DNA of 53,524 nt. It comes from Scybalousia_A sp052170555. GTDB taxonomy: Bacteria; Bacteroidota; Bacteroidia; Bacteroidales; P3. Every line of letters starts with the position of its first letter. The first letter of the stretch is position 1. This document shows, one piece after another, positions 25,777 to 34,828 of the stretch. The stretch covers positions 1-53,524 of the forward strand of contig JBQNAI010000013.1 in the NCBI GenBank assembly GCA_052170555.1, written 5' to 3'. A program made the translations under genes and the position numbers. The notes beneath the pieces were generated by a model, which ran no database searches, was not told where the DNA came from, and saw only the letters and a program-made list of their open reading frames with translations.

Positions 25777-27697
25777 ATTGTATAGTACGTTGTTACTTTA
25801 TAGATAACAAAAAAGATATTTATATTGAGAAGTTATTTTTGTGGTATAATTGATTATTTTTCTATCAATTACTTTTTTTTGATATACTTTTTGTAAAGTT
25901 TGGTTGCTATCTCATTTTTTATAACCCTTCAATTCACAAGATACGGTATATGAATATAGACCTGGAGAGATAAAAGAGATACAAAAAAAACTATTGACTA
26001 TAAGATGATGACTAGGATGTGAAAGCTCATTATTTAGAAAAGATGCTTGGAAGAGTAAATGTTTAATTCAAATTAGGACTATATCAACGAATGGTAGTTG
26101 TTGTGTTTTTTGAATCTTGATGTATAATAGGAAAATAGAGAGGAGAAATGACAGGAAGAGTATAAATAACTACTAGTTACTTATGAGGTAAAAAATGATA
26201 AGATTAGAATGAGTTTTTATATTATTTATCATTTATCTGCTGTTATTACTATTCCAAAACGATAAAAGCAATTAGGTAATAGTATTTGATACAGATATTT
26301 ATACTAAGATTAAAGTAAAGGTTATAACAGAAAATAAATTAGTATCTTGCGTAATAACGTAGTGTTATATTCAACTTATTCTTATTTCGCAAAAGAATTT
26401 ATAGATTTTTATTGCTTTGATACTAAAATATTGTAAGAATACAATGTAAGAGTTTATTTTTTTATAAACATATGGAATATTTCAATGATTTGTCTTTATA
26501 TCTGATGAAAATTTGGGTCAGATGTGACAGTTTATTCTTTTCTAATTTCAAGATAATACTCAAATTTAATAAACGTGATGATACAAAATCATGAATATAA
26601 CTTGGAAATTGTATTAGATAATTTTAAAAGATATGTTGATAGGGAGTATATTAATAATACTATCAAACTATTTTGTATTGTGAGTTATGTGGGTAGTATA
26701 AGAGACTTTCAATAATTATAAAATGAATGATATGAAAGATAGTAGATTTAAATTATTTTAGGCAAATAGTTTTTTATCAAAAATTAGTTTTACAGAAGAA
26801 ACAGGCATACTTATGTTCGAAAAAATTGCAAAGCTAAGAAATGATATATTATAACATATGATAAGTGTTGGATTGATAATGTTTGTATGTTGAAAATGGA
26901 AAAATTGCATTTAAAAATGAAATATATTTTTTGTATACTCGCTATATTGTGTAGTTTTGTGTGTATTGTATAAAACTATCTTATAGATCTGAAAGGTGAT
27001 ACAATAGAAATATGAGATGAATAATACTATTTTATAATTTTATATTCCGTGAGTTATTATCAATCTTAGATATAAAATTATATGACTTTTTAATGTAGAA
27101 TGAATATGTTGAGAAAAATAAAATTTAGATTGCTAGTATGTATACTGAGGGGAATATTTCGGTAGTTGTGTTGACAAAATATTTTTTGCATTTTGCTAAG
27201 CAATATTTTTTTGAAAAAAAACAGTAGATAGGTATAAAGATATGTATTGAATTGTTGTTTGATTAGATACGATACATTGGATATTTATTGTAAATTTGCG
27301 ATAATGAAATTTTGATGTCATAGTCGGGTTACCGAAGATCTTATAAATTGTTAATAAAATTTTGAAAAAAATATGGTCTTTACTATTAAAAATATTGTAT
27401 AATAATATAATAATTAATTGATCATAAGATATTTATAGATAAAATGTGAAAAAAAATAGTTAAGTAAAAAAAAAGAATAAAAATTTTTTTATTACAAAAA
27501 ATATTGATATATGGGGCACAACTATATTGGGGTAATTTAACTGTAAATTCTAAATAGTAGAGAATCAATTAAAAAACTAATAGTTTTATTGATGTGACGG
27601 TAGTTTATGTACTATAAATTGCAATATTAGGTCCTATATAAGAAAAATTTGTGGATTACAAAGAAAAAAATAAAAAAAAAGAAAGCAAATAAATTTT
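25777..27697. other. about 1.9 kb gene-free AT-rich region between rplQ and dnaA
   Basis: No reading frame of credible length or composition lies on either strand. A/T content is far above that of the flanking genes, with many A and T runs. It holds small inverted repeats (for example TTGATAG/CTATCAA at 26636-26666) and a lone -7-like element at 27291-27298. One near-match to a DnaA box, TGTGGATTA at 27650-27658, lies just upstream of dnaA. It could be part of a replication origin, a decayed gene region or contain non-coding RNA; no dense DnaA-box cluster is seen. Confidence 0.5.
27291..27298 (+). promoter_or_regulatory. isolated -7 promoter element upstream of dnaA
   Basis: TAAATTTG matches TAnnTTTG exactly. 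There is no clear -33 TTG at the right distance. The next gene, dnaA, starts 430 nt downstream, so it would drive either a long dnaA leader or a small RNA. Confidence 0.3.
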
Positions 27698-27705
27698 TAA
27701 CTTTG
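27698..27705 (+). promoter_or_regulatory. -7 promoter element of dnaA
   Basis: TAACTTTG is a perfect TAnnTTTG match 23 nt before the dnaA ATG. The -33 region is A-rich without a clear TTG. The near-match DnaA box TGTGGATTA about 40 nt upstream would suit autoregulation, which is inference. Confidence 0.5.
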
Positions 27706-27728
27706 CCAACTGAAAAAATGATATTGGT

Positions 27729-29165
27729 ATGCAAAGTAAAGATGCAAACAAATTGAAAAATAATTGGAAGGAGTGTTTGTCAATACTGCAAGATATTATA
27801 CCAGAGGATGAATTTCGTATATGGTTTTCTGATTTGGTAGCTACGAAGTATGAAGATGATTTTTTGTATTTGAGTGTTCCTTCTAATTACTACTATGAAT
27901 ATATAGAGGCCCATTATATTGATGAGTTAATAAGAACCATACGTAGAGTCATATCTCCGAATACCAAGCTTAGATATATGACCAAGGTTACTGAGTCAGA
28001 TATGATGATGATGACAAGTGTGAACCATGCTAACATAGAAAATTTTCCTCAGAATGCACCTGTGATACTTAATAATTCAGATACGAAAGAGCTCCCTAAT
28101 CCTTTTATTATTCCTGGGATAAAACCAATAAAAGTAGACTCACAATTGAGGGAAGAGTATACATTTGATACTTTTGTAGAAGGTTCTTGTAATAAATTTG
28201 CGAGAAGTGCGGGATATGCAGTTGCACAAAATCCTGGGAAAACAGCATTTAACCCTTTTCTTATTTATTCTTCTGTAGGTTTGGGTAAAACTCATTTAGC
28301 TCATGCAATAGGAATAGAAACTAAAAGATTACATCCTGAAAAAACAGTATTGTATATTAGTGCTGATCAGTTTCTTCGTCAGTATGTTAAGAGTATTCAG
28401 GATCGTACAACTAACGATTTTTTACAGTTTTATCAGATGATGATAGACGTTCTTATTATAGATGATATTCAATTTTTAGAAGGTAAGCCGGGCTCTCAGG
28501 AAGTATTTTTCCAAATATTCAATTGGTTGCATTCGGCAGGCAAACAATTGATAATTACCTCAGATAAGGCACCTGTTGATATGTCTGGATTTGAACATAG
28601 GGTTTTATCTCGTTTGAAGTGGGGGTTGAATGCTGAATTGCAAATGCCCGATGTTCAAACGAGAATTAAAATTATAAAGAGGAAAATAGAAAATGATGGT
28701 AGTGCCCTTATGACGGATGATGTTATTGAGTATCTTGCATACAGTGTTAACACATCTATTAGGGAATTGGAAGGAGCTTTGGTTTCAGTAGTCGCTCATT
28801 CAACCTTATCCAAGCGGGATATAACTACAGATTTAGCCAAGGAAATTGTAGATAAGTTCGTGAAATCAAATACAAGAGAGATAACAATAGAGTATATTCA
28901 AAAAATGGTATGCAATTATTTTAATATATCTATGGAACAAATGCTATCTTGTGCAAGAAAAAGTGAGATAGTACTAGCAAGACATATAAGTATGTACTTG
29001 GCGAGGAAATTGACTAAATCCTCCTTAGTGACTATCGGTAAGAAATGCGGGAAAAAGGATCATGCTACAGTTCTTCATGCCTGCAAGTCGGTAGAGACTT
29101 CGTGTCAGATTAATAGGGATTATAAGAAAAGTGTAGAAGATATTGAAAAAAAGATAATCGGTTAA
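27729..29165 (+). CDS. dnaA: chromosomal replication initiator DnaA
   Basis: The 478-residue protein is DnaA, the AAA+ ATPase that binds DnaA boxes at oriC, melts the origin and recruits the DnaB helicase. Domain I covers about residues 8-85, followed by a variable linker. The AAA+ domain has Walker A VGLGKTHLA (183-191), Walker B VLIIDDIQF (241-249) and the box VII arginine in FEHRVLSRLKWG (288-299). Domain IV ends with the DNA-binding signature KKDHATVLHA (442-451). The gene stands alone, without dnaN or recF behind it, which is common in Bacteroidota. It ends in a very strong terminator. Confidence 0.98.
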   Translation: MQSKDANKLKNNWKECLSILQDIIPEDEFRIWFSDLVATKYEDDFLYLSVPSNYYYEYIEAHYIDELIRTIRRVISPNTKLRYMTKVTESDMMMMTSVNHANIENFPQNAPVILNNSDTKELPNPFIIPGIKPIKVDSQLREEYTFDTFVEGSCNKFARSAGYAVAQNPGKTAFNPFLIYSSVGLGKTHLAHAIGIETKRLHPEKTVLYISADQFLRQYVKSIQDRTTNDFLQFYQMMIDVLIIDDIQFLEGKPGSQEVFFQIFNWLHSAGKQLIITSDKAPVDMSGFEHRVLSRLKWGLNAELQMPDVQTRIKIIKRKIENDGSALMTDDVIEYLAYSVNTSIRELEGALVSVVAHSTLSKRDITTDLAKEIVDKFVKSNTREITIEYIQKMVCNYFNISMEQMLSCARKSEIVLARHISMYLARKLTKSSLVTIGKKCGKKDHATVLHACKSVETSCQINRDYKKSVEDIEKKIIG

Positions 29166-29175
29166 TTTATTTTGA

Positions 29176-29212
29176 ACATAGAAAAGGACAATTGTCCTTT
29201 TCTATGTTTTTT
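29176..29212 (+). terminator. terminator after dnaA
   Basis: A perfect 32-bp palindrome lies at 29176-29207: ACATAGAAAAGGACAA followed by its exact reverse complement. It is followed by a T-run. The stable core is GAAAAGGAC-AATT-GTCCTTTTC. It starts 10 nt after the dnaA stop codon. Confidence 0.85.
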
Positions 29213-29257
29213 GATTAATAGCTAATTAATAAAGAGTAAATAAAAAGTAAAAAAAAT

Positions 29258-30940
29258 ATGGTAGTTACAGTTCTGAATTTCCTTGGAGCTTTGGGGTTAT
29301 TCCTTTTTGGAATGACAATTATGAGTGATAATTTACAAAAATTAGCAGGTGATAGTTTAAGGACTCTTCTCAATAAGATGACATCTAATCCTTTAAAAGG
29401 GATTCTAACAGGTCTTGGAATGACAATGGTAATACAAGCATCTGCTGCTACAATTGTTATGTCCGTTAGTTTTGTTAATGCTGGCTTGTTATCATTGACA
29501 GGAGCAATATCCATAATTATGGGAGCTAACATAGGTACGACTTTCACTGCATGGATAGTTTATTTATTGGGTTTTGGATTTTCAATAAAGGATTTTTGTT
29601 TGCCTATGATAGCTATTGCAATTCCATTGATAATGACAAAAAAATATAAGGCACATGGTAGTTTTATTGTTGGATTTGCACTTATTTTTTATGGTTTGTC
29701 TATTATGCAGAATATGGTACCTGATTTTACTCAACCACAGTATGCTTATTTAATGACAAAGGTAGCTAGTTTGTCTTCATATAGCTATCTTTCCATATTA
29801 CTATTTGTTCTTATAGGTACCATCGTTACATTTTGTATACAGTCTTCATCTGCAATGATGGTAGTTACGTTGGTTATGTGTACAAAGGGGTTGATTAGTT
29901 TTGAGATGGCCTGTGCCTTGTGTTTGGGAGAGAATATTGGTACGACCATTACAGCTAATATTGCAGCAATGGTAGCAAATCGTACTGCAAAACGTGCTGC
30001 AAGAGCTCATTTTCTTTTCAATTTTACAGGTGTTATTTGGATTCTTATTTTGTTCTACCCTGTTGTATGGTTGATGCGTGAATTTACTATATTTGTTGGA
30101 CTTGATGATCCTATTGTTAATGCAATGAGTGTACCATTTACGTTATCTTGTTTTCATTCATTCTTTAATATTGCAAATACTTGTGTCTTGGTATGGTTTA
30201 TCCCTTCAATGATAAAAATACTATACAAACTTGTACCTGATGCTGAAGATGAGGAGGAATTTAGATTGAAATATATCAAACAGGGTATGATGCCTACCGG
30301 AGAGATAGCTCTTGCTCCGGCGAAGAAAGAGATAGAAGTATTTTCTAAGCGTGTTGTCAGGATGTTTGAATTTATACCTGAGTTATTTTTGTTGCAAGAC
30401 TCTAAACAGTTTGTAAAACTTGCCGAAAGAACTCAAAAATATGAAGAGATAACCGATAGAATGGAGTTGGAAATAGCACACTATTTGACTAATGTTTCGG
30501 AAAATGGATTATCCAAACGAGGATCTAAAGAAGTGGAAGCTATGTTTAGGATTGTTGATAATTTGGAAAGTATTGGTGATTCTTGTTATCAGTTGTCTTT
30601 ATCTATTGAGAATAGAAATAAACAGCATATAGAATTCACACAACGAATGAATAACAATATTCAAAATATGTTTGGATTGATTTCTATGGCGTTGGAGAGA
30701 ATGAATATTAATTTACAGGAGAGTTATTCACTTGTCAGAGGAGATGAAGCAGGAGAATTGGAACATAAAATCAATGAGTTGAGGGATGTTTTACGATTGG
30801 AACATACGGAATCTATAAAGAATAACGCATACTCCTATCAATCAGGAATTTTTTATATGAACATAATTGCACAAATGGAAAAATTGGGTGATTATGTGAT
30901 TAACGTAACAGAAGCTATTACAGGTAAGAAAAACGTTTAA
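29258..30940 (+). CDS. Na/Pi-cotransporter II-like membrane protein with PhoU-like C-terminus
   Basis: The 560-residue protein belongs to the NptA/YjbB-like Na/Pi cotransporter family. Two inverted membrane repeats are present: the first with GTLxLFLFGMxIMSDNLQKLAG-type start and IQASAATIVMSVSFVNAG (about 59-76), the second with IQSSSAMMVVTLVMCTKG (about 195-212) and GENIGTTITANIAAMVANR. Residues from about 330 form a soluble helical domain of the PhoU kind. The likely role is sodium-coupled phosphate movement or phosphate control at the inner membrane. The first repeat has QASAAT where the family usually has QSSSAT. It follows dnaA after a terminator; no promoter with good consensus is visible. 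Confidence 0.88.
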   Translation: MVVTVLNFLGALGLFLFGMTIMSDNLQKLAGDSLRTLLNKMTSNPLKGILTGLGMTMVIQASAATIVMSVSFVNAGLLSLTGAISIIMGANIGTTFTAWIVYLLGFGFSIKDFCLPMIAIAIPLIMTKKYKAHGSFIVGFALIFYGLSIMQNMVPDFTQPQYAYLMTKVASLSSYSYLSILLFVLIGTIVTFCIQSSSAMMVVTLVMCTKGLISFEMACALCLGENIGTTITANIAAMVANRTAKRAARAHFLFNFTGVIWILILFYPVVWLMREFTIFVGLDDPIVNAMSVPFTLSCFHSFFNIANTCVLVWFIPSMIKILYKLVPDAEDEEEFRLKYIKQGMMPTGEIALAPAKKEIEVFSKRVVRMFEFIPELFLLQDSKQFVKLAERTQKYEEITDRMELEIAHYLTNVSENGLSKRGSKEVEAMFRIVDNLESIGDSCYQLSLSIENRNKQHIEFTQRMNNNIQNMFGLISMALERMNINLQESYSLVRGDEAGELEHKINELRDVLRLEHTESIKNNAYSYQSGIFYMNIIAQMEKLGDYVINVTEAITGKKNV

Positions 30941-31232
30941 CTGGTTCTTTTTGTATAAAGTGCCATTTTAGTAAATTAAAGTCAAAAAATGATTTTTAGA
31001 TGTGGGATATTAATTTACTAAAGTGACACTTTGTTTTTATATTATTTTTAATTAATATGTAATATGGAGATAGTATTGTCAAAAGATAGGATGATAATGG
31101 ATTACTGTTGGATTTTAGATGTAATTAAGTAAAATTTGAAAAAAAGGTAACCATAAAAACAATTTAATACGCTACAAAATAAATTACAATCGGGGACTTA
31201 CGTATATTGTGTATATGCCGTAATGGTATTCT
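30941..31232. other. intergenic region with MITE-like inverted repeat
   Basis: Between the Na/Pi gene and the next promoter. The first part is the 76-bp inverted repeat described separately; the remainder is AT-rich and holds nothing recognisable. Confidence 0.5.
30957..31032. repeat. MITE-like 76-bp element with 23-bp inverted arms
   Basis: Arms at 30957-30979 and 31010-31032 are inverted repeats with two mismatches; the shared core is TTTAGTAAATTAA next to AAAGTG(C/T)CA. The loop is 30 nt. Related motifs occur at about 38576-38629 and 50751-50811. It may double as a terminator of the upstream gene, as a T-run follows at about 31034. Confidence 0.6.
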
Positions 31233-31264
31233 TTTGGGTATAATAATAATTTTTTGTAACTTTG
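31233..31264 (+). promoter_or_regulatory. promoter of the YitT-family gene
   Basis: TTTG (31233-31236), exactly 20 nt, then TAACTTTG (31257-31264): a full match to the -33/-7 consensus. The -7 box overlaps the TTG that would be the longest start of the downstream frame, which rules that start out. Confidence 0.8.
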
Positions 31265-31285
31265 CACACTCAAATAGGAAGGAAA

Positions 31286-32326
31286 ATGAGCGGAAGAGAA
31301 AAATTTATATTATGGTTAAAACAGTTTATTAAAGAAACTGAGAAGCCTTTCACTAAATCGTGGTATATATCTTATTCTAAAGTAGTTGTTGGGTGCCTAA
31401 TATTTGCTTTGGCAGATCTTTTATTTATTGTACCTTATGGCTTAGCACCCGGAGGTGTCTATGGTTTGATGTCAGTATTTAATAATCTTTGGTCATGGCC
31501 AATGGATTTGGTAATATTGATGGATTTACCCTTATTTATCATAGGACTTATTCTGTTAGGACCTAATTTTGGAATAAAGACTCTCCTCTCTGTTATTTGC
31601 ACGTGGGGATTTACGTGGATAGCGGTAAATCTGTTCTATATACCACAATTTGGATATATGCCATTGATTCATTCTGGAGGATTTTTATCCTCAGATGTTT
31701 TTGCAACACTACCTGAGTATATGCAGGGAGAATATCTTCCGTTAAGAGGGGTTGGTAGTGGAGTAATATTGCAGTATTTCAAGCCAGATTATCTTTTGAA
31801 TACAATAGTAGGAGGATTAGCTTATGGAGTATCAATTGCAATGATATTTTCAGCAGGAGCAACTTCCGGGGGGACGGATGTTATATCTATGATAGTGCAT
31901 AAATATACTCATATGCCTTTGGGAACAGCTGTAATGGTAGTAGATTCCTTTGTTGCAGTTACTTCTTTTGCTATCGGAGGAGATATTCGGTTGCCAATAT
32001 TTTCGGTAATATTGATTTATGTTGAATCTAAGGTGATAGACGCTGTGATAGATAACAAAGTAAATAAGACAATGTTAATTATAACAGATAATATGGAAGG
32101 TATGAAATCTTTGATTGTGAAAGATTTGGAAAGAAGTGGTACAGTTTTTTTTGCACGTGGATTATATACTAACTCAGAACGTAAAATGATATATACAACA
32201 GTGAATAAAAAAGAATATAATAAGATAAAGTATTCTGCAAAACATCTTGACCCGCATTGCTTTATAACAGTTATCAATAATACTGAAACATTGGGAGAGG
32301 GCTTTGATGAGTTGCCTAACGGATAG
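31286..32326 (+). CDS. YitT-family membrane protein (DUF161 and DUF2179 domains)
   Basis: I start this 346-residue protein at the ATG at 31286 (MSGREKFILWLKQFIKETEKPF) because the promoter -7 box covers the upstream alternative. Five or six hydrophobic segments between about residues 25 and 235 include the family hallmark GLAPGGVYGLMSVFNN and, later, GGLAYGVSIAMIFSAGATSGGTDVISMIVHKYT. The C-terminal soluble domain (about 250-335, ending PHCFITVINNTETLGEGF) is DUF2179. The family is widespread in Bacteroidota and Firmicutes; its transport substrate is not established. Confidence 0.9.
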   Translation: MSGREKFILWLKQFIKETEKPFTKSWYISYSKVVVGCLIFALADLLFIVPYGLAPGGVYGLMSVFNNLWSWPMDLVILMDLPLFIIGLILLGPNFGIKTLLSVICTWGFTWIAVNLFYIPQFGYMPLIHSGGFLSSDVFATLPEYMQGEYLPLRGVGSGVILQYFKPDYLLNTIVGGLAYGVSIAMIFSAGATSGGTDVISMIVHKYTHMPLGTAVMVVDSFVAVTSFAIGGDIRLPIFSVILIYVESKVIDAVIDNKVNKTMLIITDNMEGMKSLIVKDLERSGTVFFARGLYTNSERKMIYTTVNKKEYNKIKYSAKHLDPHCFITVINNTETLGEGFDELPNG

Positions 32327-32401
32327 ATAGACCTAAAACAAAAAATATTACAGTTGCCTATTTTTGGGGGACAAATATCGGAATAATTCAAATATTTATC
32401 G

Positions 32402-32409
32402 TATCTTTG
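32402..32409 (+). promoter_or_regulatory. -7 promoter element of purA
   Basis: TATCTTTG is a perfect TAnnTTTG match 28 nt before the purA ATG. The -33 position shows no clear TTG. Confidence 0.5.
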
Positions 32410-32437
32410 TGCGTTAAAAGTAAACTAGTAAGACAAA

Positions 32438-33733
32438 ATGAACAACATAGATGTACTATTAGGACTTCAGTGGGGTGATGAAGGTAAAGGGAAGGTTGTA
32501 GATTATCTTACACCTCAGTATGATATTATTGCAAGATTTAATGGTGGACCAAATGCAGGACATACACTTGAATTTAATGGTTTTAAGCATGTATTGAGAA
32601 CTATACCTTCGGGTATATGTCATAGGGATAAAATGAATGTTATTGGTAATGGTGTGTTAATAGAGCCCAATATCTTTATGCATGAGATAGAAGACTTAGA
32701 GATAAAAGGATTTACTCCGAAGAATAATCTTTTGATTTCTGTAAAGGCCAATATTATTTTACCTTCCCATAGATTGCTGGATGCGGCTAATGAACAGATG
32801 AAAGGAGAGAGAAAAATAGGCTCTACATTGAAAGGAATTGGTCCAGCGTACACAGATAAAATTGCAAGAACGGGACTAAGAATAGGAGATATATTTGCGG
32901 AAGATTTTATTGAGAGATATAACAGAGCTAAAGAGTCTCATATTCGCATGGTTGAATCGTTAGGATATAAGATAGAAAATTTTAAAATAGAAGAGGAGTC
33001 TTTTGTTAAGTATGAACAATTGTGGTTGTGTGCTATTGAGAAGTTGAAATCGCTTACGATGATTGATACGGAATATTACATAAATGAGCAATTACGAAAA
33101 GGGAAACGAATTTTGGCAGAGGGGGCACAGGGGACGATGTTGGATATAGATTTTGGGTCTTATCCTTTCGTTACATCATCTACAACTGTTACAGCAGGTG
33201 TTTGTTCGGGTTTGGGAGTATCTCCCAAGAGTATAGGAAAAGTGTATGGAATAGTTAAGGCATACTGTACAAGAGTTGGTCAAGGTCCTTTTCCAACAGA
33301 ATTGTTTGATAAAACTGGAGATATGTTGTGCGAAAAAGGGCATGAATTCGGCTCAGTTACAGGGAGAAAGAGACGTTGTGGGTGGTTGGATATGCCAGCT
33401 TTGAAATATGCTTGTATGATTGATGGGGTTACAGATTTGATGCTAATGAAAATTGATGTTATGGATGAATTTCCTACTATCAAAATCTGTACTGAGTATG
33501 ATATTAATGGTACAAAGACCCAGAAATTACCATATAATTTGGAAGAAAAGATAACTCCGATTTTCAAAGAGTACAAGGGGTGGCAACAAAGTGTAACTAA
33601 GATAAAATATTTTGATGATTTACCTCAGTCAATGAGAGATTATATTCTATCTATAGAACAGATGACGGGTTTACCTGTTACTATGATTTCAGTTTCTCCT
33701 GATAGAGATGATACAATAGTAAGAAATAAATAA
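32438..33733 (+). CDS. purA: adenylosuccinate synthetase
   Basis: The 431-residue enzyme condenses IMP and aspartate with GTP hydrolysis to adenylosuccinate, the first step from IMP to AMP. The start MNNIDVLLGLQWGDEGKGKVVDYL contains the GDEGKGK P-loop (about residues 13-19) with the catalytic aspartate. FNGGPNAGHT (residues 34-43) holds the catalytic histidine, and GIGPAYTDKIARTGLRIGD is intact. AEGAQGTMLDIDFGSYPFVTSS and VTGRKRRCGWLD are also present. The purB partner is not in the window. Two secreted-protein genes follow with 10-nt and 5-nt gaps and may be co-transcribed. Confidence 0.97.
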   Translation: MNNIDVLLGLQWGDEGKGKVVDYLTPQYDIIARFNGGPNAGHTLEFNGFKHVLRTIPSGICHRDKMNVIGNGVLIEPNIFMHEIEDLEIKGFTPKNNLLISVKANIILPSHRLLDAANEQMKGERKIGSTLKGIGPAYTDKIARTGLRIGDIFAEDFIERYNRAKESHIRMVESLGYKIENFKIEEESFVKYEQLWLCAIEKLKSLTMIDTEYYINEQLRKGKRILAEGAQGTMLDIDFGSYPFVTSSTTVTAGVCSGLGVSPKSIGKVYGIVKAYCTRVGQGPFPTELFDKTGDMLCEKGHEFGSVTGRKRRCGWLDMPALKYACMIDGVTDLMLMKIDVMDEFPTIKICTEYDINGTKTQKLPYNLEEKITPIFKEYKGWQQSVTKIKYFDDLPQSMRDYILSIEQMTGLPVTMISVSPDRDDTIVRNK

Positions 33734-33743
33734 TATTTGCGAT

Positions 33744-34823
33744 ATGAAACACTTGATTGTTACGTTTATACTTGTTGTTGTGACATTTAATGTTGTTGCA
33801 CAGCAAAAATTACGCAAGAGTGAGATTCCTCAGGAAGTTCGTATGGGTTTGGAAAATACTTATACAGACTACAAATTGCAGGGATGGTATTTTGAAACAG
33901 GGCAATATGTAGCTCAAATAAATATTGATAATAATACTGGTAGAGTTTTTTTGACTGCAACGGGTAATTGGCAATATACTATTTTTGACATTAAGGAAGA
34001 AGAGCTTCCTACCCTAATTGATGATTATTTTCTAAAGAATTATCCTGGTTATCGTGTAAAGAAATCTCAGTATGTAGAGGATATGAGTGGTGATAATTAT
34101 TATAGGTTGATTGTCTCTATGAAAGGTGTTGGTCAAACGGAGTACGAAATGATATTTGATCCACGAGGTAACCTTACTAAGACAAATGCTCCTGATCCTA
34201 ACTTTGTTAAGAAAGATTATATAGAAAGATTGAATCCTGAGGCGATAGAATATCGTCAGAAAAAGATGGCTGAAAGAGAAGGAATTGTTGCTGATGGCGT
34301 TCAAATTAATATAGAGAAAGAAAAAGCGATGGCCAAAAGTAGCAAGGAGGTGAAATTAACTACGCAAGAGGAATTGAATGAACCTAAGATACCGGATGAG
34401 GTTACCAATGCTTTTAAAAAGAAGTTACCACGGGCAGAAGTGCAGGGTTGGAAGCAAGAAAATGACAATTATAGAGCAATCTATGATAAGCGAGGAACAC
34501 ATGCAGAGATGCTTATAGCAAAAGATGGGACTATTATTTCTACTACGACAGATATTGATAAATCACGGTATCCTAGATTAATACTTAAAGATCTTGAAAT
34601 ACGATATCCTAAGGCTAGGGTGGAATTGTTTCAAAAGATTGATTATGATATGAAATATAAAAAATCAATTACTGATAAGAAGTTAGAAACTTATTATTAT
34701 ATTGAATTAACAGAGAGAATTAAAGGTAAGAGAGATAAAAAATATATAAAACTTACGTATGATAAATCATATAAATTTCAAGGTTTAGCGGGAAGTGACG
34801 ATGAATATGTTGAGGAAGATTAG
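33744..34823 (+). CDS. secreted protein with two PepSY-like domains
   Basis: The 359-residue protein starts with a signal peptide (about residues 1-20, ending FNVVAQ). It holds two similar regions, about 25-145 and 222-345. Each begins with an (I)P(Q/D)EV-type helix (IPQEVRMGLENTY; IPDEVTNAFKKKLP), then a W-containing turn (LQGWYFETGQYVAQI; VQGWKQENDNYRAIY) and a strand with acidic residues. This is the PepSY-like/BLIP-like pattern common in Bacteroidota periplasmic proteins. Function is unknown. It lies 10 nt after purA and 5 nt before the OstA-like gene. Confidence 0.75.
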   Translation: MKHLIVTFILVVVTFNVVAQQKLRKSEIPQEVRMGLENTYTDYKLQGWYFETGQYVAQINIDNNTGRVFLTATGNWQYTIFDIKEEELPTLIDDYFLKNYPGYRVKKSQYVEDMSGDNYYRLIVSMKGVGQTEYEMIFDPRGNLTKTNAPDPNFVKKDYIERLNPEAIEYRQKKMAEREGIVADGVQINIEKEKAMAKSSKEVKLTTQEELNEPKIPDEVTNAFKKKLPRAEVQGWKQENDNYRAIYDKRGTHAEMLIAKDGTIISTTTDIDKSRYPRLILKDLEIRYPKARVELFQKIDYDMKYKKSITDKKLETYYYIELTERIKGKRDKKYIKLTYDKSYKFQGLAGSDDEYVEED

Positions 34824-34828
34824 CTTAT

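Noticed and set aside
26636..26666. Inverted repeat TTGATAG/CTATCAA as a terminator or operator
   Set aside because: Only 7 bp of pairing in very AT-rich sequence; chance is likely.
25777..27697. Definite oriC
   Set aside because: Only one near-match to a DnaA box was seen and no cluster or AT-rich 13-mer set could be shown; proximity to dnaA alone is not enough.
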